Positions 41,403-50,897 are shown, counted from the first letter of the stretch. The stretch is DNA of 64,000 bases from Cytophagales bacterium (GCA_013299115.1 JAAFKA010000004.1:124001-188000), one strand, 5' to 3'. Translations and numbers: made by a program. Notes: generated from the letters alone by a model not told the origin.

Positions 41403-42557
41403 ATGACAGACAAAAAAATAAACAAAGTTTTGGTAGTTGCACAAGGGTTATGTGGAGGAGGTGCTGAAAAGTTTTTAAAAAATTTGGTAGAAATAAATCA
41501 TAAAAATGCTATAAAAACGGCAGTGTGTAGTCCTGAAAACACCACACACTTAGCTCCTTTTTTTGAAACTTATGGCGTAAAGTTTTATCAAACCTATTTA
41601 GTAGAAAACGGAAATGCAATGACCTACAACTTTTTTGGGAAAACAATAAAATTGCCCTTTGTAGAAAACTTATTTGCGGTTTATGAACTACTAAGTATTT
41701 TGAAAGCCTTTTTTTTGTTCAGACCTCATCTTATTGTAATTTCTAATACGTTGCCAGCTTCTTTGTTTGGTGTTTTTTTGTGCTTTGTTCCTACAATTCT
41801 ATTTGTGCATAGTTTGCCAAACTACTACTTAACTCCGAATAAAAGACATTTTGTCCGCCTCATCACTTCAAAATTGTTTAGAAATAAGTTTGTTACAGTT
41901 TCGGCTTATTCGAATAAAATGATAGAAAAATTTTGGTGTATTCCTCTAAGGAAGCAACAAACAGTGCCTAATGGTGTGAAAATACAAGCCGAAAATTCTT
42001 TTGAAAAAAGAGAAAATATTATTTTGACAGTTGGCGATTTTATTGGTTATAAAAATCCTGAAACTTGGTTTGAAGTAGCAAAAATATTTGTTCGCAAATA
42101 CCCTACTTACAAATTTGTATGGGTAGGCAAAGACCACCTGAACAATCAATTTCAGGAGAGAATTAGAGCAGAAAATTTAAGCCATCAGCTCATCATAGCT
42201 GGTCATAGCAGTGAGATTGCCACTTGTTATTTGAAAAGCAAAATATATTTTCACCCAAGTTTTTTAGAAAGTCAAGGAATTAGTATCTTGGAGGCAATGA
42301 GTTTTGGGCTGCCTTGTGTGGCTTCTTGTGTAGGCGGTATTCCAGAGTCGGTAATAGCTGAAGAAACAGGTTTTTTGGCTGAGCCAAAAGATATAAATAA
42401 TTTTGTGAATTATCTCGAAAAATTGCATCTTGACAACGAACTATACAAAAAAATGAGTGCAAGTTCATTTCAGCGAATAAAAGATTGTTTTTCTTTTGCA
42501 AAGAATGAGCAAAATATAATGGCAATGTATCAATGGGCATTTAAGTCTAATAAATAA
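41403..42557 (+). CDS. glycosyltransferase family 4 protein
   Basis: 384 residues from the ATG at 41403. A TTG at 41373 extends the frame, but the ATG precedes the normal Rossmann start KINKVLVVAQGLCGGGAEKF. The second half has the GT4 donor site: ILTVGDFIGYKNPETW, IAGHSSEIATCY and SFLESQGISILEAMSFGLPC followed by GGIPESVIAEETGFL, with the EX7E pair. It adds a sugar to a growing surface glycan, using an unknown nucleotide sugar. First gene of the cluster, 7 bases before asnB. Confidence 0.88.
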   Translation: MTDKKINKVLVVAQGLCGGGAEKFLKNLVEINHKNAIKTAVCSPENTTHLAPFFETYGVKFYQTYLVENGNAMTYNFFGKTIKLPFVENLFAVYELLSILKAFFLFRPHLIVISNTLPASLFGVFLCFVPTILFVHSLPNYYLTPNKRHFVRLITSKLFRNKFVTVSAYSNKMIEKFWCIPLRKQQTVPNGVKIQAENSFEKRENIILTVGDFIGYKNPETWFEVAKIFVRKYPTYKFVWVGKDHLNNQFQERIRAENLSHQLIIAGHSSEIATCYLKSKIYFHPSFLESQGISILEAMSFGLPCVASCVGGIPESVIAEETGFLAEPKDINNFVNYLEKLHLDNELYKKMSASSFQRIKDCFSFAKNEQNIMAMYQWAFKSNK

Positions 42558-42564
42558 AAAATTT

Positions 42565-44463
42565 ATGTGTGGCATATTGGGTACTCTTCCCAAAACAGAA
42601 GAACATCAATTCAAATTGGCTCTCGATAGACTCGAACATAGGGGACCAGACGGCTACGGTATTTGGGCAAGTGATGATGATTTGGTCAGTTTGGGGCATC
42701 GCAGGCTGGCTATTCTCGACCTTTCTGAAAACGGCAAACAACCTATGCACTATGCAGACCGTTATACGATTACGTTTAATGGAGAAATTTACAATTTTTT
42801 GGAAGTTCGCAAAGAACTTTTACTGCTTGGCTATCAATTTCAATCTGATTCGGATACAGAAGTGATTTTGGCTGCTTACCACCAATGGCAGGAAAAATGT
42901 TTGCTCAAATTTAATGGAATGTGGGCATTTGCTATTTGGGATAAACAACAAAAGAAACTTTTTTTGTCCAGAGATAGATTTGGTGTAAAACCTTTGTTCT
43001 ATGCTCTAATTGACAACAAATTTATCTTTGCATCTGAAATGAAGGCTATTTTTCCGTTTTTGGCAAAAGTGGAGGTTGTAGCTAATTTTGAGGATTTTAA
43101 GAATGATATTTTTGGCTATGAGCAAACCGAAAAATGTCTTATCAAAGGTATTCGGCGTTTTCCTGCGGGAAGTTTTGCTACTTTCAACATGATTTCTAAG
43201 GAACTAAACATTACAAAATTTTGGGATACTAAAGAGCATTTGCAAGAAGTGCCAACGAAGTATGAGGAGCAAGTAGAACAGTTTAAGGAAATTTTTATCG
43301 ATGCTTGCAAAATTCGTATGAGGTCAGATGTCCCGATTGGTACAGCCCTCAGCGGCGGCATGGATTCGAGTGCTATCATCTGCACGATGGCACAAATAGG
43401 CAAGGCACAACAGCAAGAAAGAGTAAACAAAGATTGGCAGCACGCCTTTGTTGCTACTTTTCCTAACACTTTTTTAGACGAAAGTGTATATGCCAAAAAA
43501 GTAGTGGAGCATATCAATATCAATGCAACCTATTTGCCAATAGACCCTGTGAGTGGTATTGATAATTTGGAAAAATATTTATACTATTGCGAAGAATTAT
43601 ATATCACAAGCCCTATTCCTATGATAGAAACCTACAAAGCTATTAGAAATAATGGCGTAGTGGTGAGTATAGACGGACACGGGGCAGACGAATTATTTTC
43701 AGGTTATGGGCATTTGCCTTATGCTTTGCTCGATGCAGGACATCAATTAGGAAAAGTAAAAGGAGTTTTGTCTGCTATGCAAGCCATGCAAGAGTTTGAT
43801 ACGAAGCAACTAACCAAACAAAAATACGATTGGGCGTGGTACAAAAATTATATAGAATCAAATTATGGTAGAGGCAATAAACAGTTTATCATTTATTTGC
43901 TTAGGAGTTTATTGGGCAGACTACCCAAAGAACAAGCCAATAAAGGAGAATTTGGTTTTTTGAACACACAACTTTATGAGATTTTTCACCATACCATTTT
44001 GCCAACTTTGTTGCGAAATTATGACCGTTATGCTATGACAAGTGGCGTGGAAATACGAATGCCTTTTATGGATTATAGGTTAGTCAGTTTTTGCTTTTCC
44101 TTGCCTTGGGATAGCAAGTTGAGAAATGGATTTACCAAAGCCATTCTTAGGGACAGTATGCAGGGGATTATGCCCGACGAGGTACGACTAAGGAGAACAA
44201 AAATTGGGTTTAATACGCCGATTGTCGATTGGATAAAAGGAGCTTGGAAACCATTTTTATTGGACACTATACACTCACAAGATTTTAAACAGTCTGCCTT
44301 AATCAACCCAAGCAAAGTAGAAAAACAAATGATGGACATCATCAATAACCCCAACGCACAATATGTGGCAGGAGAGCAAGCATGGACAGCCATTATGCCT
44401 TATTTTTGGGAAAAAGCCGTTGTAAAAAACCATAAAAAATATGCAATCAGCAGTAAAGCATAA
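42565..44463 (+). CDS. asnB: asparagine synthetase (glutamine-hydrolysing), AsnB type
   Basis: 632 residues. The N-terminal glutaminase begins MCGILG with catalytic Cys2 and contains LEHRGPDGYG, LGHRRLAILDLS and TFNGEIYNFLEVR. The synthetase domain has the PP-loop ALSGGMDSSAI (about 260) and the later GHGADELFSGYG and EIRMPFMDYRLV. AsnB-like enzymes in polysaccharide clusters often amidate uronic acids rather than make free asparagine, so the role here may be modification of a sugar carboxyl group; this is inference from context. Its 3' end overlaps the next gene by 23 bases. Confidence 0.92.
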   Translation: MCGILGTLPKTEEHQFKLALDRLEHRGPDGYGIWASDDDLVSLGHRRLAILDLSENGKQPMHYADRYTITFNGEIYNFLEVRKELLLLGYQFQSDSDTEVILAAYHQWQEKCLLKFNGMWAFAIWDKQQKKLFLSRDRFGVKPLFYALIDNKFIFASEMKAIFPFLAKVEVVANFEDFKNDIFGYEQTEKCLIKGIRRFPAGSFATFNMISKELNITKFWDTKEHLQEVPTKYEEQVEQFKEIFIDACKIRMRSDVPIGTALSGGMDSSAIICTMAQIGKAQQQERVNKDWQHAFVATFPNTFLDESVYAKKVVEHININATYLPIDPVSGIDNLEKYLYYCEELYITSPIPMIETYKAIRNNGVVVSIDGHGADELFSGYGHLPYALLDAGHQLGKVKGVLSAMQAMQEFDTKQLTKQKYDWAWYKNYIESNYGRGNKQFIIYLLRSLLGRLPKEQANKGEFGFLNTQLYEIFHHTILPTLLRNYDRYAMTSGVEIRMPFMDYRLVSFCFSLPWDSKLRNGFTKAILRDSMQGIMPDEVRLRRTKIGFNTPIVDWIKGAWKPFLLDTIHSQDFKQSALINPSKVEKQMMDIINNPNAQYVAGEQAWTAIMPYFWEKAVVKNHKKYAISSKA

Positions 44464-46000
44464 TTTAGCACCTATTGTTTTATTTGTCTATAACCGTCCT
44501 TGGCACACTGAGCAAACTTTAAATGCTCTCATGCAAAATGACGGAGCAGACGAATCTGTGCTGTATATCATAGCTGATGGAGCAAAAGAAAATGCCAATG
44601 CCGAACAACTGCAAAAAATACAAGAAGTAAGGGAGGTTATTCGCAAAAAACAGTGGTGCAAAGAGGTACACATAGAAGAAAAGACAAAGAATTGGGGTTT
44701 GGCAGACAGCATCATAGAAGGTGTAACAAGGATAGTCAATCAATATGGGAGAATTATAGTTCTGGAAGACGATATTGTTACGGCAAAAGGTTTTTTGAGT
44801 TATATGAATCAGGGATTAGCAATGTATGAAAACGAGGAGCAAGTTATGCACATTTCAGGTTATATGTTTCCTACAAAGGTACAATTACCTGAAACATTTT
44901 TTCTGTATCAAACCTCATCTTGGGGCTGGGCTACTTGGCACAGGGCGTGGACTAATTTTCAGTCAGATGATAGTAAAATATTAGCCCAACTTCGTGCCAA
45001 TAAAATGGTGGACAAATTTAACACCAATGGTACTTATAATTATATACAATTTTTAATAGACAATATAACCGAAAAAAATAAAACATGGGCAATAAAGTGG
45101 TATGGTAGTGTATTTTTGAAAAATGGACTTTGTTTGTTTCCTTCTCAAAGTTTGGTAAAAAATATAGGTTTTGATGGTAGCGGAGAAAATTGTGGCAATA
45201 GTGATGAACTATTATTAAATCAAACATTTCAGAAAGATTATGTTGCTGTTCAAAAGCAAAAATTGGTTGTCAATGACAAAGCTCTCACAGCAATAAAAAT
45301 GCACAACAATCCTAATTTGGTAAATTCTCAATACAAAAAATATAGTATGTTTGCAGCACTAAAAAAATTGATAAAAAATAAAATAAACAACTTTTTGCTA
45401 AAAGTATTAGACGTGGATGCGTTGGCAGAAATTGTACATGAAAAGAATATTAATAAAGTAATTAATGATTGCATAAGTCAAGTAGAACTTGGAGAACATA
45501 GTAAATTTTATGAGCAAGCAAGGGTGTTTAATCTGCAAAATAATAATGAAAAAATTAGGATAAATAATCATACGCATATAAGAGGAGAATTGTTGATATT
45601 TCCATTTGGTGGCGAAATTATTGTTGGCGATAATTGTTACATTGGAGAACATACTCGAATTTGGTCTGCTGAACATATCACAATTGGAAATAATATTCTT
45701 ATTTCGCATAATGTTAATATTATGGACACTAATTCACATGAATTAAATCACCTTGAAAGAACAGCCAGCTATGCGAAAATGTTACAAGAAGGGCATCCTA
45801 AAATAAAACCAAATATTAAAACGGCTCCTATTGTCATAGAAAATTATGTTTGGATTAATTTCAATGTTGTTGTTGCAAAAGGAGTTACCATAGGAGAAGG
45901 AGCAATTATTGCCCCTAATTCAGTGGTTACTACCAATGTACCTCCCTTTTCTCTATTTGCTGGGAGTCCTGCAAAACTTATAAAATATTTAAATGAATAA
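44441..46000 (+). CDS. glycosyltransferase fused to a hexapeptide-repeat acyltransferase
   Basis: 519 residues in two parts. Residues about 10-300 resemble the GNT-I/GT2-like nucleotide-sugar transferases found in O-antigen clusters: APIVLFVYNRPWHTEQTLNA, YIIADGAK, ENWGLADSIIEG-like sequence, the DxD-type metal motif VLEDDIV and SSWGWATWHRAW. Residues about 370-519 form a left-handed beta helix of acyltransferase (LbH) type with IIVGDNCYIGEHTRIWS, HITIGNNILIS, VNIMDTNSHELNH and IAPNSVVTTNVPPFSLFAGS. One chain would both add a sugar and acetylate one. The start overlaps asnB; the stop is 5 bases before the next gene. Confidence 0.85.
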   Translation: MQSAVKHNLAPIVLFVYNRPWHTEQTLNALMQNDGADESVLYIIADGAKENANAEQLQKIQEVREVIRKKQWCKEVHIEEKTKNWGLADSIIEGVTRIVNQYGRIIVLEDDIVTAKGFLSYMNQGLAMYENEEQVMHISGYMFPTKVQLPETFFLYQTSSWGWATWHRAWTNFQSDDSKILAQLRANKMVDKFNTNGTYNYIQFLIDNITEKNKTWAIKWYGSVFLKNGLCLFPSQSLVKNIGFDGSGENCGNSDELLLNQTFQKDYVAVQKQKLVVNDKALTAIKMHNNPNLVNSQYKKYSMFAALKKLIKNKINNFLLKVLDVDALAEIVHEKNINKVINDCISQVELGEHSKFYEQARVFNLQNNNEKIRINNHTHIRGELLIFPFGGEIIVGDNCYIGEHTRIWSAEHITIGNNILISHNVNIMDTNSHELNHLERTASYAKMLQEGHPKIKPNIKTAPIVIENYVWINFNVVVAKGVTIGEGAIIAPNSVVTTNVPPFSLFAGSPAKLIKYLNE

Positions 46001-46005
46001 TTGTA

Positions 46006-46896
46006 ATGGTAATCACTCTACTTAGAAAAATAAAACGCAGACTATTTCCAACGCCTGTTATACCCCCTATCAGTCAGGAGGAAAAAATAGCCAATTATAT
46101 AGCCAATGGTCGTGTGCCTTGGTCAGAAGGCTATGCCGAACACAAGTATAACGAAATAAAAAAAGCTATTCAAAACCCTGAAATAATTGCAGCTTTTCGG
46201 GAACAAACCTTGCCCGCAAATTATGGCTACCGAATAGACGAAAGAATAGTAGAATATCCTTGGATTTTTTCGCAGCTTTCAACAGAAAAAAAAACTATGC
46301 TTGATGCAGGCTCTACTTTCAACTTCGAGTATTTGTTAGACGAGCCAACTATTGCAAATAAACACCTTTTTATTCATACCTATTACCCTGAAAGTCCTAA
46401 TTTTAACCACAAAAGGATAAGCTATGTATATGGAGATTTGAGAGAACTACCTTATCAAGATAATTTTTTTGAGGAAGTCGTTTGCCAATCCACTATCGAA
46501 CATATTGATATGGACAACTCTATATATGGTTATGACATCTCTCACGTGAACGAAGAAAAGAAAAGTTATGAATACCTCAAAGTGGTAGAGGAATTGCTAA
46601 GGGTATTAAAAAGTAAAGGAGTTTTGCTACTTACTTTTCCTTATGGAAAGTTTGAAAATCATGGTTTTTTTCAGCAATTTGACGAGGAGATGCTAAAAAA
46701 AATTTTACACAATATTGACAACATCGGCAATTATCAACTTACTTTCTTTTGCTATTCAGCACAGGGTTGGAGTTTTTGTAGCCAAGAAAATTGTAAAAAT
46801 ATAGAATCTTTTAATCCACACACAGGCAGAGGAAAAGGCAACGACGGTGCTGCACACTGTCGCAGTATTTGTTGTATAAAGTTTATTAAAAACTAA
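46006..46896 (+). CDS. SAM-dependent methyltransferase-like protein of the glycan cluster
   Basis: 296 residues. Weak class I methyltransferase pattern: MLDAGSTFNFEYLL at motif I, ISYVYGDLRELPYQDNFFEE at motif II/III, and CQSTIEHIDMDNSIYG with LRVLKSKGVLLLTFPYG as motif IV/post. The final Cys-rich segment (CSQENCKNIESFN, HCRSICCIKF) is unusual. It is likely to methylate a sugar or lipid-linked glycan. It starts 5 bases after the fusion glycosyltransferase and is followed after 2 bases by another methyltransferase gene, so both belong to the same operon. Confidence 0.75.
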   Translation: MVITLLRKIKRRLFPTPVIPPISQEEKIANYIANGRVPWSEGYAEHKYNEIKKAIQNPEIIAAFREQTLPANYGYRIDERIVEYPWIFSQLSTEKKTMLDAGSTFNFEYLLDEPTIANKHLFIHTYYPESPNFNHKRISYVYGDLRELPYQDNFFEEVVCQSTIEHIDMDNSIYGYDISHVNEEKKSYEYLKVVEELLRVLKSKGVLLLTFPYGKFENHGFFQQFDEEMLKKILHNIDNIGNYQLTFFCYSAQGWSFCSQENCKNIESFNPHTGRGKGNDGAAHCRSICCIKFIKN

Positions 46897-46898
46897 TC

Positions 46899-47765
46899 AT
46901 GACTTGGGAAGAAACTATACAATACATTCGCACACAACCGCAATATGCGGAACTGGTTGAGAAAGCCTATTTTAATGCAGATTTGCCTCTTAATGTGGAA
47001 AGATTTAGGCAAAGTGAGGAGTTTGTAGAAACTCTGAACTTACTAAAACACTATCAACCCAATGCAAAAACCATCTTAGATATAGGCAGTGGCAATGGAA
47101 TTAGTGCCGTTGCTTTGGCTTTGCAGGGCTATAAAGTAACAACAGTAGAGCCTGACGCAAGTGAAACCATTGGTGCTGGGGCTATTCGCAAGCTAAAAGT
47201 ACACTACCAATTAGAAAATTTAGAAATTTTTGAGGCTTTTGCAGAGGAAATAAAATTTCCAGCCTGTCATTTCGATATAGTCTATGCTCGTCAATGTATG
47301 CACCACGCCTATGATTTGGAAAAATTTATAGCCGAAGGAAGTCGTGTCTTGAAACCCAAAGGGCTTTTTATTACTATTCGTGACCATGTAATTTTCAACC
47401 AACAAGACAAGGATTGGTTTTTGGAATCACACCCCCTACAAAAATACTATGGTGGTGAAAATGCTTTTACAGCCCAAGAATACAAGAATGCAATGCAAAA
47501 AGCAGGTTTGGCTATCAAAAAAGAATTGAAATTTTATGATAGTGTGATTAATTATTTTCCAAAAGAAAGGGAAAACGTAGAAAATAAAATTGATAAAGAA
47601 ACAACTATTCGCCTAACAAGTTTGAAAAATAAAATTGGCTTTTTTGCTACTATTCCTTTTTTGCAAACTATTTATTTTGAATATTTAGACAAAAAATATG
47701 GTAAAATTATAGATGAAAAAGGTGTAGCAGGTAGAATGTACTCTTATATTTGTCTGAAAAAATGA
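46899..47765 (+). CDS. class I SAM-dependent methyltransferase
   Basis: 288 residues. Clear SAM-binding motif I ILDIGSGNGISAVALALQGY, acidic loop VEPDAS, then FDIVYARQCMHHAYDLEKFI and VLKPKGLFITIRDHVIF, typical of Methyltransf_11/25 enzymes. C-terminal part (about 200-288) is helical and of unknown role. Probably modifies the surface glycan. Its TGA overlaps the ATG of the truncated epimerase copy by 4 bases (ATGA), which marks where the native epimerase once followed directly. Confidence 0.88.
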   Translation: MTWEETIQYIRTQPQYAELVEKAYFNADLPLNVERFRQSEEFVETLNLLKHYQPNAKTILDIGSGNGISAVALALQGYKVTTVEPDASETIGAGAIRKLKVHYQLENLEIFEAFAEEIKFPACHFDIVYARQCMHHAYDLEKFIAEGSRVLKPKGLFITIRDHVIFNQQDKDWFLESHPLQKYYGGENAFTAQEYKNAMQKAGLAIKKELKFYDSVINYFPKERENVENKIDKETTIRLTSLKNKIGFFATIPFLQTIYFEYLDKKYGKIIDEKGVAGRMYSYICLKK

Positions 47766-47866
47766 AAATCCTCATTATTGGCAGCACAGGTTTTATTGGT
47801 AGTCATTGTTCAGCCTATTTTTTGGCAAAAAATTATGAAATTTGGAAAAAAATGATTAACTTGTGA
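47762..47866 (+). pseudogene. truncated copy of the 5' end of the epimerase gene
   Basis: The frame starts MKILIIGSTGFIGSHCSAYF and ends after 34 codons. The first 28 codons match the start of the intact epimerase at 48753 (about 88 percent alike at DNA level, with mostly third-base differences), then homology stops. The ATGA overlap with the methyltransferase gene is the same type of junction as the TAATG at 48753, so this is the old operon position. The DUF6922-like/AbiEii cassette lies between the two copies. Confidence 0.85.
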
Positions 47867-47885
47867 TATAAAACAACAATTTTAT

Positions 47886-48167
47886 ATGGACAATAGAGCA
47901 AATTTAATAACAAGTTACCAACAACTTTTTTGGTATTTCGATAAATCAAAATTGCATAACATCAGTGATGCTGTGCTGGTAGAGTTTATTCTCAATTATG
48001 GGGATATGGAGGCTGTGAAAAGGCTTTTTGAAGTATTAGGAAAAGAAGCAGTAGCAAAGGAATTTAGCAAGACTATTCAAAATCATAGAAGCAATTATTT
48101 TCCACAAGTAAAAAACTTTTTTAACTTATATTTTCAAAAATATGTTCCTCAATATCCTTTCTCCTGA
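47886..48167 (+). CDS. DUF6922-like antitoxin of an AbiEii-type module
   Basis: 93 residues. QLFWYFDKSKLHNISDAVLV, then EFILNYGDMEAVKRLFEVLG and KEAVAKEFSKTIQ, fits the DUF6922 family of small helical proteins that precede AbiEii-type nucleotidyltransferases. The gene overlaps the next by 26 bases, a common antitoxin-toxin arrangement. Antitoxin function is inferred from this order and from the family; the sequence does not show a DNA-binding motif with certainty. Confidence 0.65.
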   Translation: MDNRANLITSYQQLFWYFDKSKLHNISDAVLVEFILNYGDMEAVKRLFEVLGKEAVAKEFSKTIQNHRSNYFPQVKNFFNLYFQKYVPQYPFS

Positions 48168-48753
48168 ACAAGTAACCTATTTGCCACTTTTACAGCATTT
48201 TAAAAGAGAGTTTGTATTAGTTGGTGGCACTGCCATTGCCCTGCAAATAGGGCATCGTAAGAGTATTGATTTTGATTTATTCAAGACAAAACCGTTGAAT
48301 AAAAAAAACATAAAAGAAAAAATAGCTTTACAAAAAGCACCAGCACAAAAATTATTTGAAAATAGCGAGGGTATTCACTTCATTATAAATGGTGTAAAAT
48401 GGACTTTTTTTTACTATCCATTCCCAATAAAAGGAACTGTTTTGTTAGATAATTATATAAAAATGCCCGACTTGCTTACTCTTGCAGCAATGAAATTTTA
48501 TGCAATGGGCAGACGTGCTAAATGGAAAGATTATGTAGATATTTATTTTTTATTAAGAGAGCATTTTACAATACCAGAAGTTAGTGTTCGAGCAACTGAA
48601 CTTTTTGGAGATGGTTATTCTGAAAAATTGTTTAGACAACAGTTGGCTTATTTTGAAAATATAGACTATTCTGAGCCATTGGAATGGGTTAGCAATGCTG
48701 TAACAGAAGAAAATATCAAAAATACTCTTTTAGATTTATCACTAAGTTTTTAA
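48142..48753 (+). CDS. nucleotidyltransferase, AbiEii/AbiGii toxin family
   Basis: 203 residues. The minimal nucleotidyltransferase core is visible: FVLVGGTAIALQIGHRKSID, then FDLF, where GG and DxD form the catalytic triad region. MPDLLTLAAMKFYAMGRRAK, then WKDYVDIYFLL, is the second family hallmark. AbiEii toxins transfer nucleotides to tRNA acceptor ends and cause growth arrest, and several protect against phage. The pair with the upstream DUF6922-like gene forms a probable toxin-antitoxin or abortive-infection module. Its stop overlaps the ATG of the intact epimerase by one base, so the cassette is fused into the operon. Confidence 0.82.
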   Translation: MFLNILSPEQVTYLPLLQHFKREFVLVGGTAIALQIGHRKSIDFDLFKTKPLNKKNIKEKIALQKAPAQKLFENSEGIHFIINGVKWTFFYYPFPIKGTVLLDNYIKMPDLLTLAAMKFYAMGRRAKWKDYVDIYFLLREHFTIPEVSVRATELFGDGYSEKLFRQQLAYFENIDYSEPLEWVSNAVTEENIKNTLLDLSLSF

Positions 48754-49673
48754 TGAAAATCCTCATCATTGGCAGCACAGGTTTCATTGGTAGCCATTGT
48801 GCAGCCTATTTTTTGGCAGAAGGTCATGAAATATGGCACGCAAATACCCAATATGCCAATCAACTCAATTATTTTGTAGTTTCGCCAACCCAAAGCAATT
48901 TTGAGGCTGTTTTTAGCACCCAACAATTTGAGGTTTGCATTAATGCCTCTGGCTCTGCCCATGTTGGTTTTTCGTTTGAAAATCCTGCCCTCGATTACGA
49001 ACTCAATGTATTGAATGTGCAGAAAATTTTGGTAGCTTTGCACAAATACAACCCAACCTGCAAACTCATCAATTTTTCGAGTGCGGCGGTGTATGGCAAT
49101 CCCCAAAAATTGCCAATTAGCGAAAATACAGCTACGCAACCCATGTCGCCTTATGGCTTTCATAAATTGCAAAGTGAGTATCTTTTAACAGAATATCACA
49201 AGTTTTTTGGCTTAAAAACGTGCAGTTTGCGAGTTTTTTCGGCTTATGGCGAAAGGCTAAAAAAGCAACTTTTTTGGGATTTGTACCAAAAAAGTAAGCA
49301 AAAAACAGAAGGCAACCACAGGAACAAAATTGAAATTTTTGGGACAGGAACAGAAACTCGTGATTTTATTTATATTTCAGATTTAGTAAAATGTGTGGAT
49401 TTGGTAATAGAAAAAGCTAAATTTGAAGGCGAAACTATCAATGTGGCTAACGGAAAAGAAACGGAAATTCAGGAAGTTGTCAAAATTTTTTATACCTTGC
49501 TCGACCCAAATTTAGAGTACTTTTTTTCGGGCAAAGTAAAAATAGGTGACCCCCGAAATTGGCAAGCTGATATTAGTTGTATTCAAAATTTTGGTTTTTC
49601 ACCAGCAATTTCAGTTTTAGAAGGATTAACAAATTATGTAAAATGGCTAAAAACAACAATAGAAAAAGAATAG
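48753..49673 (+). CDS. NAD-dependent epimerase/dehydratase (extended SDR)
   Basis: 306 residues. N-terminal dinucleotide site GSTGFIGSHCAAYF (residues 7-20), catalytic Ser-Tyr-Lys set in INFSSAAVYGNP and SPYGFHKLQSEYL, RVFSAYGERL, and the substrate-side motif GTGTETRDFIYISDLV. It probably converts a nucleotide-linked sugar (epimerisation or dehydration) for the surface glycan; the substrate is not decided by sequence. It overlaps the following glycosyltransferase by 31 bases. A diverged, truncated copy of its first 28 codons lies 990 bases upstream. Confidence 0.92.
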   Translation: MKILIIGSTGFIGSHCAAYFLAEGHEIWHANTQYANQLNYFVVSPTQSNFEAVFSTQQFEVCINASGSAHVGFSFENPALDYELNVLNVQKILVALHKYNPTCKLINFSSAAVYGNPQKLPISENTATQPMSPYGFHKLQSEYLLTEYHKFFGLKTCSLRVFSAYGERLKKQLFWDLYQKSKQKTEGNHRNKIEIFGTGTETRDFIYISDLVKCVDLVIEKAKFEGETINVANGKETEIQEVVKIFYTLLDPNLEYFFSGKVKIGDPRNWQADISCIQNFGFSPAISVLEGLTNYVKWLKTTIEKE

Positions 49674-50821
49674 GTTTGATTTTTTCATATAACGAGAACT
49701 GGATTGCTGGCTCTTATTATATCTTAAACCTTATTCAAGCCCTGAATACTTTGGAAGACGCAAATAAGCCTATACTTTATATTTTTTGTGGGTCTGCAAA
49801 AGAAATGAACGTCATCAAGACCATTACTTACCCTTATGTTCACTATCAATTTATCAATAACACAGGTTACAATTCAGGACTTTATACTTTTTGGCAACGC
49901 CTAATTAACAAAATATCATTGCTAATAACTAAAAAACTTGTTTTTGACGAAAGACCCAACCAATTAGATTTTTGTTTTCCAAATCCCGAAGGTTATTTTT
50001 TTGAGAAAACGGACAAAACAAAAAAATGGTATTGGATACCAGATTTTCAAGAGGATTATTTGCCCCACTTTTTTAGTCAAGAGGAGGTAAACAGTAGAAA
50101 AACTACGCAAAAAACATGGGTGGCTAATCAATATAACTTAATTGTGAGCAGCCAAGATTCGCTAACAGACTTCAAAAGATTGTATGCCAATGCTGAAAAT
50201 AAAATAGCAGTCATGCCTTTTGCGGTTACTCACCCAAGCTACATAGAGTTGAACATTGACGAATTGAGAGAAAAATATGCTATTCCTCAACAATATTTTT
50301 TCGCACCTAATCAATTTTGGATACATAAAAATCAGCAAATAATTTTGGGAGCAGTCAAATTATTGAAAGACAAGGGCATAGAAGTTTTTGTTGCCTTTTC
50401 TGGCAAAGAAACTGACTACCGCAATCCTAATTATTTTGCGAGTTTACAGCAATATGTAGAAAAAAATAATTTATCGAAAAACATTAAATTTTTAGGATTT
50501 ATTGACCGCAAAGAACAGCTAAAACTAATGGCAGAGGCTTTAGCTATTGTGCAACCTTCCCTTTTCGAAGGTTGGAGTACAGTGGTAGAAGACGCAAAAA
50601 CTATGAACCAATTTGTTATATTGTCTGATTTGAGAGTACATCACGAGCAAATTAGTGATAATGTCATGTTTTTTGACCCTAAAAATGCAGTTGCTTTAGC
50701 AGAACATTTACAAACTGTTTGGGAAAAAAGCACAACCAAAATTCAGATAGACTATTCAAAAAATGTCCGACAATTTGCCGAACATTTTATGAATATTGTT
50801 GAAAGTGGCAATAAAAAATAG
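49643..50821 (+). CDS. glycosyltransferase family 4 protein
   Basis: 392 residues from the ATG at 49643. The longer frame from a TTG at 49577 only reads through the end of the epimerase gene. Start MAKNNNRKRIGLIFSYNENW. The C-terminal GT-B half has YFFAPNQFWIHKNQQIILGA (a typical donor-domain opening), IKFLGFIDRKEQLKLMAEAL and IVQPSLFEGWSTVVEDAKTM, the EX7E motif region. Likely adds a hexose to the glycan. Last gene of the cluster in this window; what follows is remnant DNA, so the cluster may have lost its end. Confidence 0.88.
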   Translation: MAKNNNRKRIGLIFSYNENWIAGSYYILNLIQALNTLEDANKPILYIFCGSAKEMNVIKTITYPYVHYQFINNTGYNSGLYTFWQRLINKISLLITKKLVFDERPNQLDFCFPNPEGYFFEKTDKTKKWYWIPDFQEDYLPHFFSQEEVNSRKTTQKTWVANQYNLIVSSQDSLTDFKRLYANAENKIAVMPFAVTHPSYIELNIDELREKYAIPQQYFFAPNQFWIHKNQQIILGAVKLLKDKGIEVFVAFSGKETDYRNPNYFASLQQYVEKNNLSKNIKFLGFIDRKEQLKLMAEALAIVQPSLFEGWSTVVEDAKTMNQFVILSDLRVHHEQISDNVMFFDPKNAVALAEHLQTVWEKSTTKIQIDYSKNVRQFAEHFMNIVESGNKK

Positions 50822-50897
50822 TAAATGAGCCTCACCAATAGCAAAGTCCATGACTTTATCCAATTATCAAATTGGATATGAGTGCATTGAGTTATAA

